DNA of 57,748 nt from Flavobacterium psychroterrae (lineage in GTDB: Bacteria > Bacteroidota > Bacteroidia > Flavobacteriales > Flavobacteriaceae): positions 1 to 57,748 of the forward strand of contig NZ_JAGYVZ010000024.1 in the NCBI RefSeq assembly GCF_018380615.1, read 5' to 3'. Shown here one piece after another: positions 17,815 to 27,727 of this stretch (position 1 is the stretch's first letter; each line of letters begins with the position of its first letter). The translations under genes were made by a program, and so were the position numbers. The notes under the pieces were generated by a model. That model was not told the origin of the DNA, searched no databases, and saw only the letters and a list, made by a program, of their open reading frames with translations.

Positions 17815-19440
17815 ATGAAATCTGTCTATTTTAAGGATTGGGTAGCAGGCTGGGAGTGGGTATCGCGTATTGGATTGTTCCTGTTGCTTTTGTCTGCACT
17901 TGTTCAATTGGGAATGTTCGTGCTGACTCAAAACTATATGGTTTCTTATCTTGGTGCACAACCCGAAGATATTTGGTTTGCAGTAATGGCTACTTACGCC
18001 GGTATTATAACTATTTTGCCGGTGCAATTTCGCTTTTTACGTTATTTTGAAACGCGAAGTTATTTGCTGTTTAATATTATGACGGCCATAATACTGAATG
18101 TACTTTGTATCCACTGTCAGGATATTTTCTTGTTTTTATGTATCCGTTTCGTTCAAGGTGTTTTTGCCGGGAATATTATTGTTTGTACGTTAACATTAAT
18201 TTTTTCGAGACTGCATCCGGAACGTGCCAGACCCGTAGGATCTGCAGTATTTTACGGAACAATGCTCAGTAATACGGTTTTGATTGCAATGGTTTCAGGA
18301 GTTTTAGTCGAATCATCAGATTGGAAATGGACGTATTATTGTTTGATATTTTTTCAGATACTCATGTTAGTAGTAGTTTTATTATTTCTAAAACGTAAAT
18401 CGGGGTTTAGACGTTATCCTTTATATCAGATTGATTTCGCCGGAATGATTGTGTTTGGCTGTACAGCTCTTGCCGGAGCTTATACTATTCTTTATGGATC
18501 AAAATATTACTGGTTTACTGATTCAAGAATATGTGTAAGTAGTTTCATTGCTATAATAGGTATTGCTTTATTCTCTTATAGACAGCATATTGCAAAAAGG
18601 CCAGTTGTTCATTTAAGCGTTTTTAAATCCCGCAATTTTATTGTCGGGCTTTGTATATTGGCGATTTATTATGGTGGAAAAGACAGTATAAACCTTATTT
18701 ACAATTATGCAGGTGGTGTATTGAAATGGAGTACGCTTCAAATCATTATATTGGCAGCTTGCAATATGACCGGAATGGTGCTTTTTCTGGTACTTTCGAT
18801 TCGTTTCATTGTTACTAAAAAAGTATCGGTTCATGCTTTTTTTGCGCCAGGATTTGCATTATTGGGATTGTTCAATTTGTGGATGTCCTTTTTGTTAACG
18901 CCAAACTTATCTTTCACAGATTTACTCGTTCCTGTGTTTGTGCAGGGAGCCGCTTCAGGACTTTTGTTTGTTCCGATAATGATCTTTGTTCTTTCATCAG
19001 CTCCTGGACATACAGGAAGCAGCGGTTTGATCATTGCAGCTTATACTCGTTTTACGGCAACTCTAAATTCATTTGCCGGATTTTATAATTTGCAAATATA
19101 TTATAATCAATATTTTAAAGAAGGATTTTTGGGTTATGTTACATCAGAAAATCCAAATACAACAGAATGGCTAAATTCAAATAAAGGAATTTATGCTTCC
19201 AAAGGATTTTCAGCAGATCAAGCTGCTGCTTTGGCAAATTCTGCTTTATCACAGGCAGTTAATTTACAAAGTCAGTTGTTAACTAATAGAGCTATTTTTA
19301 CTTTGTTTGCTCTTGTATTACTCGCACTTGCTTTGTTAATTGCTATTATTCCTTTACTATTCAAATTTTACACTCGTAATAGAAAAAAGAAAGAAAGGGT
19401 ACGCCTAATTTTAAATTTTTCTCTTGAAAAAGCAGCTTAA
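17815..19440 (+). CDS. MFS drug-efflux pump (EmrB/QacA-like, 14 TM)
   Basis: This 541-residue inner-membrane antiporter has about 14 hydrophobic segments, the DHA2 layout that partners with EmrA adaptors. The motif region after TM2 is degenerate (RFLRYFETRSYL in place of the usual GRLADRFG), and motif C appears around residues 140-165. The last 25 residues are basic and cytoplasmic (FYTRNRKKKERVR). With the two preceding genes it completes an AraC-regulated tripartite system. It ends just before a long palindrome. Confidence 0.9.
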   Translation: MKSVYFKDWVAGWEWVSRIGLFLLLLSALVQLGMFVLTQNYMVSYLGAQPEDIWFAVMATYAGIITILPVQFRFLRYFETRSYLLFNIMTAIILNVLCIHCQDIFLFLCIRFVQGVFAGNIIVCTLTLIFSRLHPERARPVGSAVFYGTMLSNTVLIAMVSGVLVESSDWKWTYYCLIFFQILMLVVVLLFLKRKSGFRRYPLYQIDFAGMIVFGCTALAGAYTILYGSKYYWFTDSRICVSSFIAIIGIALFSYRQHIAKRPVVHLSVFKSRNFIVGLCILAIYYGGKDSINLIYNYAGGVLKWSTLQIIILAACNMTGMVLFLVLSIRFIVTKKVSVHAFFAPGFALLGLFNLWMSFLLTPNLSFTDLLVPVFVQGAASGLLFVPIMIFVLSSAPGHTGSSGLIIAAYTRFTATLNSFAGFYNLQIYYNQYFKEGFLGYVTSENPNTTEWLNSNKGIYASKGFSADQAAALANSALSQAVNLQSQLLTNRAIFTLFALVLLALALLIAIIPLLFKFYTRNRKKKERVRLILNFSLEKAA

Positions 19441-19545
19441 TTTAAACGCAAAGTATAAAAAGAAAAGACGCCAGGTTCGCAAAGCTTAATATTAAAAAGC
19501 TTTGCGAACCTGGCGTAAATCTTAGCGCTATTTGCGGTAAAAAAT
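19441..19545. repeat. Long palindrome between convergent genes (CGCAAAG repeat family)
   Basis: Positions 19468-19487 and 19497-19516 form a perfect 20-bp inverted repeat with a 9-base AT loop (ACGCCAGGTTCGCAAAGC to its complement). It is flanked by CGCAAAG on the left and TTTGCGGT on the right. It lies exactly between convergent stop codons and so can act as a bidirectional terminator. Related flanks recur at 57424-57616, which indicates a dispersed REP-like family. Confidence 0.75.
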
Positions 19546-19549
19546 CAGT

Positions 19550-20155
19550 TTAAATCTTATTCGGCTTACTGACATATTTATTGCCTTTAATGAAGAACCT
19601 CCAAGGTAAAAAGGCATCTTCCTGTGCATACGCAACACCAACTCTCGGCGACGCTATAATATCATCTTCCGGATATCTAATGCCATAATCTTCCAGCCAG
19701 ATTTCTTCTCCGCCTAAATCTTTATGATTAAATGAATTATCAATTCCCAAAGCTTTCGCCGCCGAACCCGGACCAGATGAAATGGCACTTTTACTAATAG
19801 ACATGTTACGTCGCAATTCCATAATTTCTGTACCAATCATCGGTTCAATAGCTCGTATTAATACAGCATGTGGTTCGCCTTTAACAGAAGTCACCACATT
19901 GAACAAATGATGAATGCCATAACATAAATACACATAAGAAACGCCACCTTCACTGTACATTATTTCAGTTCTGTTCGTGCGTCTTCCGCCGTAAGCGTGA
20001 GAGGCTTTGTCTATTTCACCAAAATAGGCTTCCGTTTCTACAATTACACCGGCCGTAATTTGTCCTTCTTTTTGAGTAAAAAGTACTTTTCCCAGCAGAT
20101 CTTTGGCCAGGAAAAGTACTTCTTGATTAAGATAATAGGATGATTGTAGTTTCAA
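19550..20155 (-). CDS. 3-methyladenine DNA glycosylase, MPG/AAG family
   Basis: This 201-residue base-excision repair enzyme removes alkylated purines. Family signatures are VIVETEAYFGEIDKASHA (residues 38-55, carrying the catalytic glutamate of the ETEAY segment), GGRRTNRTEIMYSEGG, and YVYLCYGIHHLFNVV. GEPHAVLIRAIEP follows, and GPGSAAKALGID is the late conserved loop. Length is typical and no part is missing. It is last in a minus-strand run that also contains a second DNA glycosylase (mug), 1.8 kb upstream. Confidence 0.93.
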   Translation of the reverse strand: MKLQSSYYLNQEVLFLAKDLLGKVLFTQKEGQITAGVIVETEAYFGEIDKASHAYGGRRTNRTEIMYSEGGVSYVYLCYGIHHLFNVVTSVKGEPHAVLIRAIEPMIGTEIMELRRNMSISKSAISSGPGSAAKALGIDNSFNHKDLGGEEIWLEDYGIRYPEDDIIASPRVGVAYAQEDAFLPWRFFIKGNKYVSKPNKI

Positions 20156-20231
20156 ATCAATTAATTTAATGCTTTTAATAAATACAAATATGCTTTTAGA
20201 AGTTTAAATTTTCAAAAAACAAATTCACCAA

Positions 20232-20750
20232 TCAAATTGATTGATGAATTTGTTTTTTGAAATAGATTCGTTTTGGATAATCCTTGTCATAAGAACTCTC
20301 TTCAAAGTCGAATCTTTCATATCCAAGAGATTGTGCTGTGTTAATTAAAATACTATCTACTTCAAAAGCTTCGATCCAGATTAAATCGTGTCTTCTCTGA
20401 ACGGCAACTTCTTCAGCACGTTTCAAAAGTAAAATTAAGTCTTCTAAACTAAAATAAACAATATCACTCACACGAATTGCTTTGTTTGCTTCAAGATTCT
20501 GATTAATAAGTCTTCTTGAATCGATCTTTAAAAAAGATAATGGTTTTTTCTCTTCGCCTATGGCTAATATTTCAACCAAGAAATCATTTTGTATTTTTGA
20601 GAAATTTTGCCCCGAAAGATTTTCGTTAGCATATTTTTCTCCTAATGAGTTAGATTTTCCAAATAAATTCGAATAAAAAAGGATCGAATTGTTTTCCATT
20701 GAAGTTATAGTTTCATTAATGATCACTATAAATTTTGCTGCTTTTGACAT
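20232..20750 (-). CDS. GNAT-like acetyltransferase, putative
   Basis: This 172-residue protein has the look of a divergent GNAT fold: a central LEDLILLLKRAEEVAVQRRHDLIWIEAF that resembles the helix after the acetyl-CoA loop, then SILINTAQSLGYERF, like the usual GFRREG end. The canonical Q/R-x-x-G-x-G/A acetyl-CoA motif is not obvious, so the substrate and even activity are uncertain. The start at 20750 has an A-rich leader; a second Met at residue 18 (20699) would also work. It lies 33 bases after the MFS gene, probably in the same operon. Confidence 0.6.
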   Translation of the reverse strand: MSKAAKFIVIINETITSMENNSILFYSNLFGKSNSLGEKYANENLSGQNFSKIQNDFLVEILAIGEEKKPLSFLKIDSRRLINQNLEANKAIRVSDIVYFSLEDLILLLKRAEEVAVQRRHDLIWIEAFEVDSILINTAQSLGYERFDFEESSYDKDYPKRIYFKKQIHQSI

Positions 20751-20783
20751 GACTTTATTTTTTTGTCAGCGAATGCTAACAGA

Positions 20784-21995
20784 TTATATTATTGGTTTTA
20801 TTGCATTTTCTGCTTTACTCTTTTTATTATTTCTTTTTTCTGATATTAATACGATACTTATTGCTATTATTCCCCACAACAACAGCTGTGAAGTTGCTAA
20901 TTCCCATCCGCCAAGTCTCCAGCACAACAATCCGAAAAAGGTTCCAATCGCTCCGCCAACAAAATAGGTAGTCATATAAACTGTATTGATTCTGTTGTGT
21001 TCCTGCTGAGGCAGACTGTATATTTTGGTAAAATTGGTTATTTGGGTAGCTTGTACGCCTATATCGAGCATCAATATGCTCAAAGCCAAAACCATTGTTG
21101 AATAAGGAAAAATTTTCAGTAAAATAATACTGACGATAATCATTGAAATGGTTAGTACTAATGATTTAAAAGCACCTCCATTATCTGCTAATTTCCCGAA
21201 GTAAGGTGCTATAAGAGCGCCCACGATAGCAACTAATCCAAAAAGGCCTATTGTTCCGGGACTATAGTGAAAAGGTTCGCCACTCAGGAAAAAGGTAAGT
21301 GTGGTCCAAAACGAACAGAATATTCCGAAAGTAAAACCTCCCAATAAAGCGGTTTGACGTAATAATGGATATTTTGGAATCATCGATAGCGTTGACTTTA
21401 TTAAGCTTAAATAATTTCCTTTGAATGCAGAAGGAATATCCGGAAGAAAAGCCTTTAGTAAAATCATTGAGACAAAAACAAGAACGGCTGATAATCCAAA
21501 AACATAGCGCCATCCAAAAGCGTCAGCGATTAGGCCGCTAAATACCCTTGCTGCCAACATTCCGACTAAAATTCCGGCAAAAACTTTCCCGACGGTTTTA
21601 CCTCTGTTTTCTGTACTCAAAGTTGCTGACATGGGCAGAATAATTTGCACAGGTGTCGAAAAAATACCGATTAAGAAACTCAATATACAAAGCACGACAT
21701 ATGAACTGCTTAAAGATATTAGAATTAAAGCAAGACAAGCCAGAGCAGAAATGCCCAGAATCAGACTTTTTCTGCGAAGCTTATCTCCTAAAGGAATAAT
21801 GAAAAACATTCCTAATCCGTATCCAAGCTGCGCGAGCATTGATATTTTTCCGATTTTCGCATCACTTACATGAGCTGCTAATGCCATATCTTTTAAGATA
21901 GGCTGATTGTAATATAAATTTGCAATCATAATTCCGCATGCAATAGCCATTATCGGTATAACAATTTTACTATTTATTTGTTTATTGGTTGTCAT
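20784..21995 (-). CDS. MFS transporter (drug/sugar-type, 12 TM)
   Basis: From the ATG at 21995 this is a 403-residue permease with 12 predicted membrane segments. I chose this start because it follows the mug stop codon by one base and begins MTTNKQINSK; the longer frame would overlap mug. A loop motif GDKLRRKSLILG between TM2 and TM3 matches motif A of the major facilitator superfamily, and IANLYYNQPILKDM is typical of the YbcL/sugar-efflux-like subgroup. The substrate is unknown. Tight coupling to mug suggests a shared transcript. Confidence 0.88.
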   Translation of the reverse strand: MTTNKQINSKIVIPIMAIACGIMIANLYYNQPILKDMALAAHVSDAKIGKISMLAQLGYGLGMFFIIPLGDKLRRKSLILGISALACLALILISLSSSYVVLCILSFLIGIFSTPVQIILPMSATLSTENRGKTVGKVFAGILVGMLAARVFSGLIADAFGWRYVFGLSAVLVFVSMILLKAFLPDIPSAFKGNYLSLIKSTLSMIPKYPLLRQTALLGGFTFGIFCSFWTTLTFFLSGEPFHYSPGTIGLFGLVAIVGALIAPYFGKLADNGGAFKSLVLTISMIIVSIILLKIFPYSTMVLALSILMLDIGVQATQITNFTKIYSLPQQEHNRINTVYMTTYFVGGAIGTFFGLLCWRLGGWELATSQLLLWGIIAISIVLISEKRNNKKSKAENAIKPII

Positions 21996-21996
21996 T

Positions 21997-22509
21997 TTAG
22001 TTTTTATTAGTTTGTGAAATAAATTGATATAATTCTGAATAAGAAGTAACGAGTTGATCAAGTGGAAATCCTCTGTTTAAACCGCTGGGATTTGGAAGAA
22101 TCCAAACCTTTGCTCCGCAGAAATCTTCCGTTTGTAATCCCCATAAAAGTTTCTTTTTCCCTGAAAAAGCCATGTAAGCTGCTTTTCCTAAAAAAGCGAT
22201 ATATTTCGGATGATATTCTGCCATTTTGATTTTAAACATTTCTACAGAATCGGCAAATTCTTCTTTTGAAAGCTGGTCTGCACGAGCCGTTGCTCTTTCG
22301 ACGGCGGTAGTCAATCCATATCCGAATTCCAGAATAGTGGCATCGTTTGATGGTTCAATTTGATAAGGCGTAAAACCAGATTGATGAAAAACCTTCCAGA
22401 AACGATTGCTTCGTCCGGAAAAATGGTGTCCATCCCAGGCAGATTTTAAGCCGGGATTAATTCCACAAAACAGAACTTTAAGGTCTTTATTAATGAGATC
22501 GGTTAACAT
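21997..22509 (-). CDS. mug: G/U mismatch-specific DNA glycosylase Mug
   Basis: This 170-residue uracil-DNA glycosylase superfamily enzyme removes uracil or ethenocytosine opposite guanine. The active-site motif GINPGLKSAW includes Asn18, the equivalent of E. coli Mug Asn18. NRFWKVFHQSGFTP and the second motif LPNPSGLNRGF (DNA-intercalating loop) follow in the expected order. Length matches E. coli Mug (168). It begins 22 bases after the sucA-like gene and ends one base before the MFS start. Confidence 0.95.
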   Translation of the reverse strand: MLTDLINKDLKVLFCGINPGLKSAWDGHHFSGRSNRFWKVFHQSGFTPYQIEPSNDATILEFGYGLTTAVERATARADQLSKEEFADSVEMFKIKMAEYHPKYIAFLGKAAYMAFSGKKKLLWGLQTEDFCGAKVWILPNPSGLNRGFPLDQLVTSYSELYQFISQTNKN

Positions 22510-22531
22510 TGTTTCTTTAGATTTATTTTTA

Positions 22532-25281
22532 TTATGCTATTTTTTTGTCAGAAAACGCAGCTTCAACGATTGCTAACTGTTGTTTTTCGTGCATTTTGGC
22601 ATATCCTGTAGCGGTACTGCTGCTTTCTTTACGTGAAATCAATTCCAGTTTTAAATTGCTTTTACACAGTTTTCTATATAAATAAGGCCATGCGCCCATA
22701 TTTTCGGCTTCTTCCTGAACCCATACAAATTCTTCGCTATTTGGGTATTTTGCCATCAGATTTTCCATTTGCGCTAGAGGAGCAGGATAAAGCTGTTCTA
22801 TACGAACAATTGCCACATCGTTTCTGGAATCTTCCTGTTGTTTTTCTAATAAATCGTAATAAATTTTTCCACTGGAAAATAAAACTCTTTTCACTTTTTC
22901 CGGCGCAACAAAGTCATCGTCAATCATTTTCATAAAATGTCCTTTTGTAAAAGCTTCAATTGCCGAAACACATTTTGGATGACGTAAAAGGCTTTTTGGA
23001 GTAAATATCACGAGTGGTTTTCTAAAATTGCGATGCTGTTGACGGCGCAACACGTGAAAAAGATTGGCCGGAGTGGTACAATTTACCACCTGAATGTTAT
23101 CGTCAGCACAAAGCTCTAAAAAGCGTTCAATTCGGGCCGAAGAATGTTCCGGACCCTGACCTTCAAGACCGTGTGGTAATAGTAAAACCAAACCATTAGG
23201 GATTTGCCATTTTGTTTCGGCACTCGCAATATATTGATCGATTATGACTTGTGCTGTATTGACGAAATCTCCAAATTGGGCTTCCGAAACAACCAAAGAT
23301 TGTGGCGTTGCCATAGCATATCCGTATTCAAAACCAAGTACAGCATACTCTGATAATAAAGAATTATAGATTTCAAATTTTCCACCTGATCCTAAAGACT
23401 TTAGGGGTATGTATTCTTCACCTGATTCTTCCATAGTCAATACGGCATGTCGGTGTGAAAAAGTTCCGCGTTCTACATCTTCACCACTAATTCGAACATC
23501 GAAATTTTCCTTTTGTAATGATCCGTAGGCGAGTAATTCTCCCATGGCCCAGTCAAATGTTTTGGTTTCTATTGTTTTTTTTCTGGCTTCAAATAATCGT
23601 TCTGTTTTTTTGAGAAATTTTCCGTGCGTAGGCAACGCTGTAATTTTAGAAGCAATCTCTAATAATTCTTCTTCTGATATCGCTGTCGGCGTTGGAGAAT
23701 CAATTGTGTTGTCATCAGCAAATCCGAATCCTTCCCAAGCATCTGTAAATGCTGATTTTGGTAATGAGAGGCCTTCTTGTGTTTTAGCTTCTTCCAGAAG
23801 GATTTGTAATTCTTCTTTAAAAACATTTTCAATTTCAGCAGGATAACTTTCAGTAATGCTTTTTTCGGCTAATAACTTAGAAATATATACTTCTCTTGGA
23901 TTCGGATGCGTATCGATAGCTTTGTATAATTCTGGTTGGGTAAATTTAGGTTCATCACCTTCATTATGACCGTATTTACGATACGAAAGGATATCAATAA
24001 AAACATCTTCGCTGAAAGCTTGTCTGTATTCCAGAGCCATGTTAAAAGCATGTGATACAGCTTCGGCATCATCTCCATTTACATGAAATACGGGTGCCAA
24101 AACAATTTTCGCCAAATCTGTACAATACGTACTGGAACGGGCATCTTTATAATCGGTAGTAAAACCAACCTGATTGTTGACTACCAAATGAATAGTTCCA
24201 CCAACTTTATAACCTTCAAGCAAAGACATTTGCTGTAATTCATACACAACGCCCTGACCTGCAAGTGCGGCATCGCCATGAATAGTTATTGGGATAATCT
24301 TTTTACTGTCGCCTTTGTATTTAGTGTCAATTTTGGCACGAACCTGTTCCTGAACCACTGCATCTACAGCTTCAAGATGAGAAGGGTTAGGAGCAAGATT
24401 GAGTTCTATTTTCTTTCCATTCGAAAATTCAATTGTGTTGCTATAACCAAGATGATACTTAACATCACCTGAAAAACGGCCATCGGGATCGTTTTCCCTA
24501 GAAATTCGTTGAATATTTTTTTATAATCTTTCCCGATTATATTAGACAAAACATTGAGTCGGCCTCGATGTCCCATGCCAACTATAATTTCTTCTACACC
24601 AAGTTCAGTGCTTTTTTGAATCATTACATCCAAAGCAGGAATAAGGCTTTCTGTGCCTTCAAGCGAAAAACGTTTTTGACCTACGAATTTGGTATGAAGA
24701 AAATTTTCAAAAACAACTGCCTGATTCAATTTACCAAGAATTCGTTTTTTTTCTTCAATATTAAATTCAGTTCTGTTTCTGGTGCTTTCCATTTTGGTTT
24801 GCAACCAGGCTAATTTCTCCGGATCGCGAATGTATTTATATTCTGCACCAATAGACTGAGAATATGTTTGCTGTAATAAATCTATAATAGCTCTTAAACT
24901 GCCATTTGGAAGTCCAACTTCACTTCCTGAAATAAATAATTCATCCAAATTTTGATCGTCAAGTCCAAAATCCTTTAGATTGATGTCAGGAAAATGTTGT
25001 CTGCGTTCGCGTACCGGATTTGTTTTAGCAAATAAGTGACCACGTCTGCGATAGGCATCGATTAGGTTCATAACCTTCATTTCGGTTGCAAGCGTAGTAG
25101 AAATTTCTTCTTCTGAAAAAGCCGAAGGATTATTTTTTGCCCTGATGGATAATCCAAGATCAAGACCCTGAAAATAGTGTTGCCATCCGGATTCAACATT
25201 GGATGGTTCTTCTTTATATTGTTCATATAAATCATTCATATAATCTGCATTACCAGCAGACAGGTATATTTGATTGTTCAT
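22532..25281 (-). pseudogene. sucA: 2-oxoglutarate dehydrogenase E1, frameshifted
   Basis: Two minus-strand frames together cover a full E1 of about 915 residues. The first (25281 down) has the N-terminal YLSAGNADYMNDLYEQYK domain and runs to IFNEFLGK. The second resumes at NDPDGRFSGDVKYHLGYS and contains the thiamine-binding HGDAALAGQGVV and VVNNQVGFTT. The break lies in an A-run at 24492-24495 (plus-strand TTTT); one extra A would join GK to NDPDG without loss. No E2 (sucB) is nearby, so this is an orphan, perhaps second, E1 gene in an OsmC-mug-MFS run. It is either a real loss-of-function mutation or a consensus error in the sequence. Confidence 0.9.
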
Positions 25282-25333
25282 AATAATAAGTATTAGAAAA
25301 TTGAATTTTAAGTGAAATCAGATGAAATGGATT

Positions 25334-25753
25334 TTATTCTGACAGTTCTGTATCAATAAAAACATTATTAGTTAATATTTGATGTACTGCAGAATGCGAT
25401 CCTATTTCCTGAAGTTTTATTTTTTGTTCGTGGGATAATTTCCCATGTAATGTTATTTCTTTTGAAATGCTGACACTCTCATTCTGAATGACTTTTTTGA
25501 AAGTAATTTTAACTTCTGCTCCGTCAAGATGCCAACTACGATTGTCGGCGTATCTTTTTATTGTGGCAACTGTACAGGCAGCCAACGAGGAAAGTAAAAG
25601 CGAAAGCGGATTCATTCCCAATGAATGTCCACCTGATTCTTCAGATTCATCACTAAAAAAACTATGTCCGTGGGAATGAATTAGAATTTTGTGTTTGTCT
25701 TTTGCAATACTGGCAAATGCAGTTTCGGAATTACTTTTAGCATGAATTTCCAT
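25334..25753 (-). CDS. OsmC-family protein
   Basis: This 139-residue OsmC/Ohr-fold protein belongs to a family of thiol-dependent peroxidases that detoxify organic hydroperoxides. Cys60 sits in SSLAACTVATIKRYAD, the usual first active-site cysteine. The expected second cysteine is missing: the segment is GSHSAVHQIL where classical members have a GCPVSKTL-type sequence. It may therefore be a non-peroxidatic YhfA-like member. It is 52 bases upstream of the E1 gene, probably one transcript, and lies below the AraC regulator. Confidence 0.9.
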   Translation of the reverse strand: MEIHAKSNSETAFASIAKDKHKILIHSHGHSFFSDESEESGGHSLGMNPLSLLLSSLAACTVATIKRYADNRSWHLDGAEVKITFKKVIQNESVSISKEITLHGKLSHEQKIKLQEIGSHSAVHQILTNNVFIDTELSE

Positions 25754-25881
25754 AATTTCTCTATTTAGATTTTAAGGAAAGAGCTAACGTAACGTGACAA
25801 TGTATTGTTTTCATCTTTAGCTCTTTTTACAAAGCAAAGTTGAGGACAATTTGAAGGTTAAGAAATGGTAAAATAGGAGTT

Positions 25882-26778
25882 TTAGATGTCAATTTTTGCA
25901 AATTGGACTCGATATTCGACAGGAGAAATACCTGCAAGCTTTTTAAAAAATTTACTAAACTGATATTGATCTGAGAAATTAAGCGATGCTGAAATCTCTT
26001 TTATTAATGTTGAATCAAACTGAAGCTGGCGCTTGGCAGCGATCAGAATACGGTTGTCAATAAGCTCTTTAGGGTTTCGGCTATTGTACAATCTGCAAAT
26101 GTCTGCTAATTTTCGGGTACTGATGTTAAGTTCATTGGCATAAAAAGCAACTTCATGATGGCTTGTAAATTTCTGTTCTAAAAGGTCAATAAAACGCTGA
26201 AATAAAATGTAATCATTATTGTTGGCATGCGAAGATGGCATAGCAATATCCTGCTGAAAATTACTAATCCGAATTAGTAATATTTTAAGGTACGAAGTCA
26301 TCAATTCTGCTTTTCCCATATAATCAGGGCGTTTGTATTCTTTTAAAATATTATTTAACAAATCAGTAATATCAGCTGCTCGTTCATCCGATAATTTCAA
26401 ATGAACGTTAATAAGCAAATGATTGAAAAGTGATGTTTTGAAATTATTAATGCTTTGTGCATCTTCCCAAAACACATCTTTAATGACAAGCATGTAACCC
26501 TGGATTTCGCCCACGTTTTGATAGTAATGCATTTGTCCTTCCGAAATCAAAAATAAATCATTTCCGGTCATTTTAAAGGTTGCATCATCTATAAAATGCA
26601 TGCCGTCTGCTTTTGGAAACCATAATATTTCATAAAAATTATGGCGATGCGGAACATCGGTAACAGGATATTTGGCGGGGTGATGAACAATGTGAAATTG
26701 TTCCTTATATACTGCGGCAGGTGCAACGTGATCTAATTTTAGAATATCCTCATTCTTTTTTTTCATGCTTTTATTCAT
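25882..26778 (-). CDS. AraC-family regulator with cupin sensor
   Basis: This 298-residue regulator has an N-terminal cupin-like half (residues 25-150) with the conserved VPHRHNFYEILWF start, which often marks ligand-binding AraC proteins. The C-terminal HTH pair (200-298) includes YANELNISTRKLADICRLY and the signature FSDQYQFSKFFKKLAGISPVEYR. It heads the minus-strand group that contains OsmC, E1, mug and an MFS exporter. Whether it regulates them or itself is not visible. 128 bases separate its stop from the OsmC start. Confidence 0.92.
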   Translation of the reverse strand: MNKSMKKKNEDILKLDHVAPAAVYKEQFHIVHHPAKYPVTDVPHRHNFYEILWFPKADGMHFIDDATFKMTGNDLFLISEGQMHYYQNVGEIQGYMLVIKDVFWEDAQSINNFKTSLFNHLLINVHLKLSDERAADITDLLNNILKEYKRPDYMGKAELMTSYLKILLIRISNFQQDIAMPSSHANNNDYILFQRFIDLLEQKFTSHHEVAFYANELNISTRKLADICRLYNSRNPKELIDNRILIAAKRQLQFDSTLIKEISASLNFSDQYQFSKFFKKLAGISPVEYRVQFAKIDI

Positions 26779-27102
26779 TACCTATTGTAAAAGTACTGTT
26801 TTATCTAATCAACGTTGTGTATATGATGAATTAAAGTGCCACAATATTTCTATTTCTTTTGGGGTTTCAATCGAAACTGAGGAGGAGTGAACATTGTATA
26901 AATATCTGTAAGACAGACTTGAATTATCACACATTTCTTCTTATTTAGTAAGATTATGGTTTTTTAAAATTTCAAAGCAATCTGTTTTTTCGTATAATTA
27001 ACTTTTCAAATTAACTTTGAAAAAAATCCACGCTAATTTGCTTAATTATTTTTAAACCTAACGAAGTAAGATAATATAATTCCATTTTTTAACCATCAGA
27101 TA
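26779..27102. other. Divergent intergenic region, AraC / YceI
   Basis: No gene is seen. The left part must carry the promoter of the AraC regulator. The right end joins the CRP-like promoter of the YceI gene. I found no hairpin or repeat in between. Confidence 0.5.
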
Positions 27103-27147
27103 GTGATCTACATCACGTAACAAATTTTAATAGTAGCCGTTCCTTTG
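27103..27147 (+). promoter_or_regulatory. CRP/FNR-type promoter of the YceI gene
   Basis: The palindromic box GTGATCTACATCAC (27103-27116) is followed, 25 bases later, by TTCCTTTG (27140-27147) as a likely -7 element. If transcription starts about six bases further on, the box centre is near -43, the position of a class II activator site. The layout and sequence repeat at 14150-14194 in front of the ArsR-like gene. Confidence 0.65.
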
Positions 27148-27172
27148 TATTGTACTTTTAAATACAATAAAA

Positions 27173-27727
27173 ATGGAAACAACAAATTTTAAAATCGTGA
27201 ACTCAAGTAGCAATGTAGAATGGACCGGTAGAAAAGTAACCGGCTCTCATCATGGTACAATTGACATCAAAGATGGTATATTCACATTAATAGGTGGAAA
27301 AATAAGAGAAGGATTTATTATTATTGACAATTCTTCAATTAAAATTCTGGATGTAGCAGACCCAGTCTTAAACCTACAATTGGCAAGTGAGCTTGCCTCT
27401 GATGATTTTTTCTCAATTGAAAAATTTCCCAATTCATTTTTTGATATTTTTAATGTAAAAGAATTGTCGCCTAACACTTACTATCTTGAAGGAAATCTTA
27501 CCATAAAAGGCATTTCTAATATTGTCGGATTTGAGGTTAAGGTAGAGAAAAGTGAAAATAGTATATCGCTTTCTGGTAAACTGGTTATTGATCGTACTCA
27601 ATTTGAAATGAAATTCCGCTCAGGTAATTTCTTCGTAGATCTGGGTGCTAAATTAATCTATAATTACTTCCAGCTGAATTTTAGCATCATGGCCGAAGCC
27701 ATTTTTTCAGAACAATTCCAAAATTAA
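27173..27727 (+). CDS. YceI-family lipocalin-like protein
   Basis: This 184-residue YceI-like protein belongs to a family of small beta-barrels that bind isoprenoid or other lipids. The N-terminal SSNVEWTGRKVTGSHHGTI is the family signature, with NLTIKGISNIVGFEVK in the second half. It has no signal peptide, unlike E. coli YceI, so it is probably cytoplasmic. Its promoter carries a CRP-like box shared with the regulator at 13801, which suggests expression under a particular respiratory, redox or carbon state. Confidence 0.9.
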   Translation: METTNFKIVNSSSNVEWTGRKVTGSHHGTIDIKDGIFTLIGGKIREGFIIIDNSSIKILDVADPVLNLQLASELASDDFFSIEKFPNSFFDIFNVKELSPNTYYLEGNLTIKGISNIVGFEVKVEKSENSISLSGKLVIDRTQFEMKFRSGNFFVDLGAKLIYNYFQLNFSIMAEAIFSEQFQN

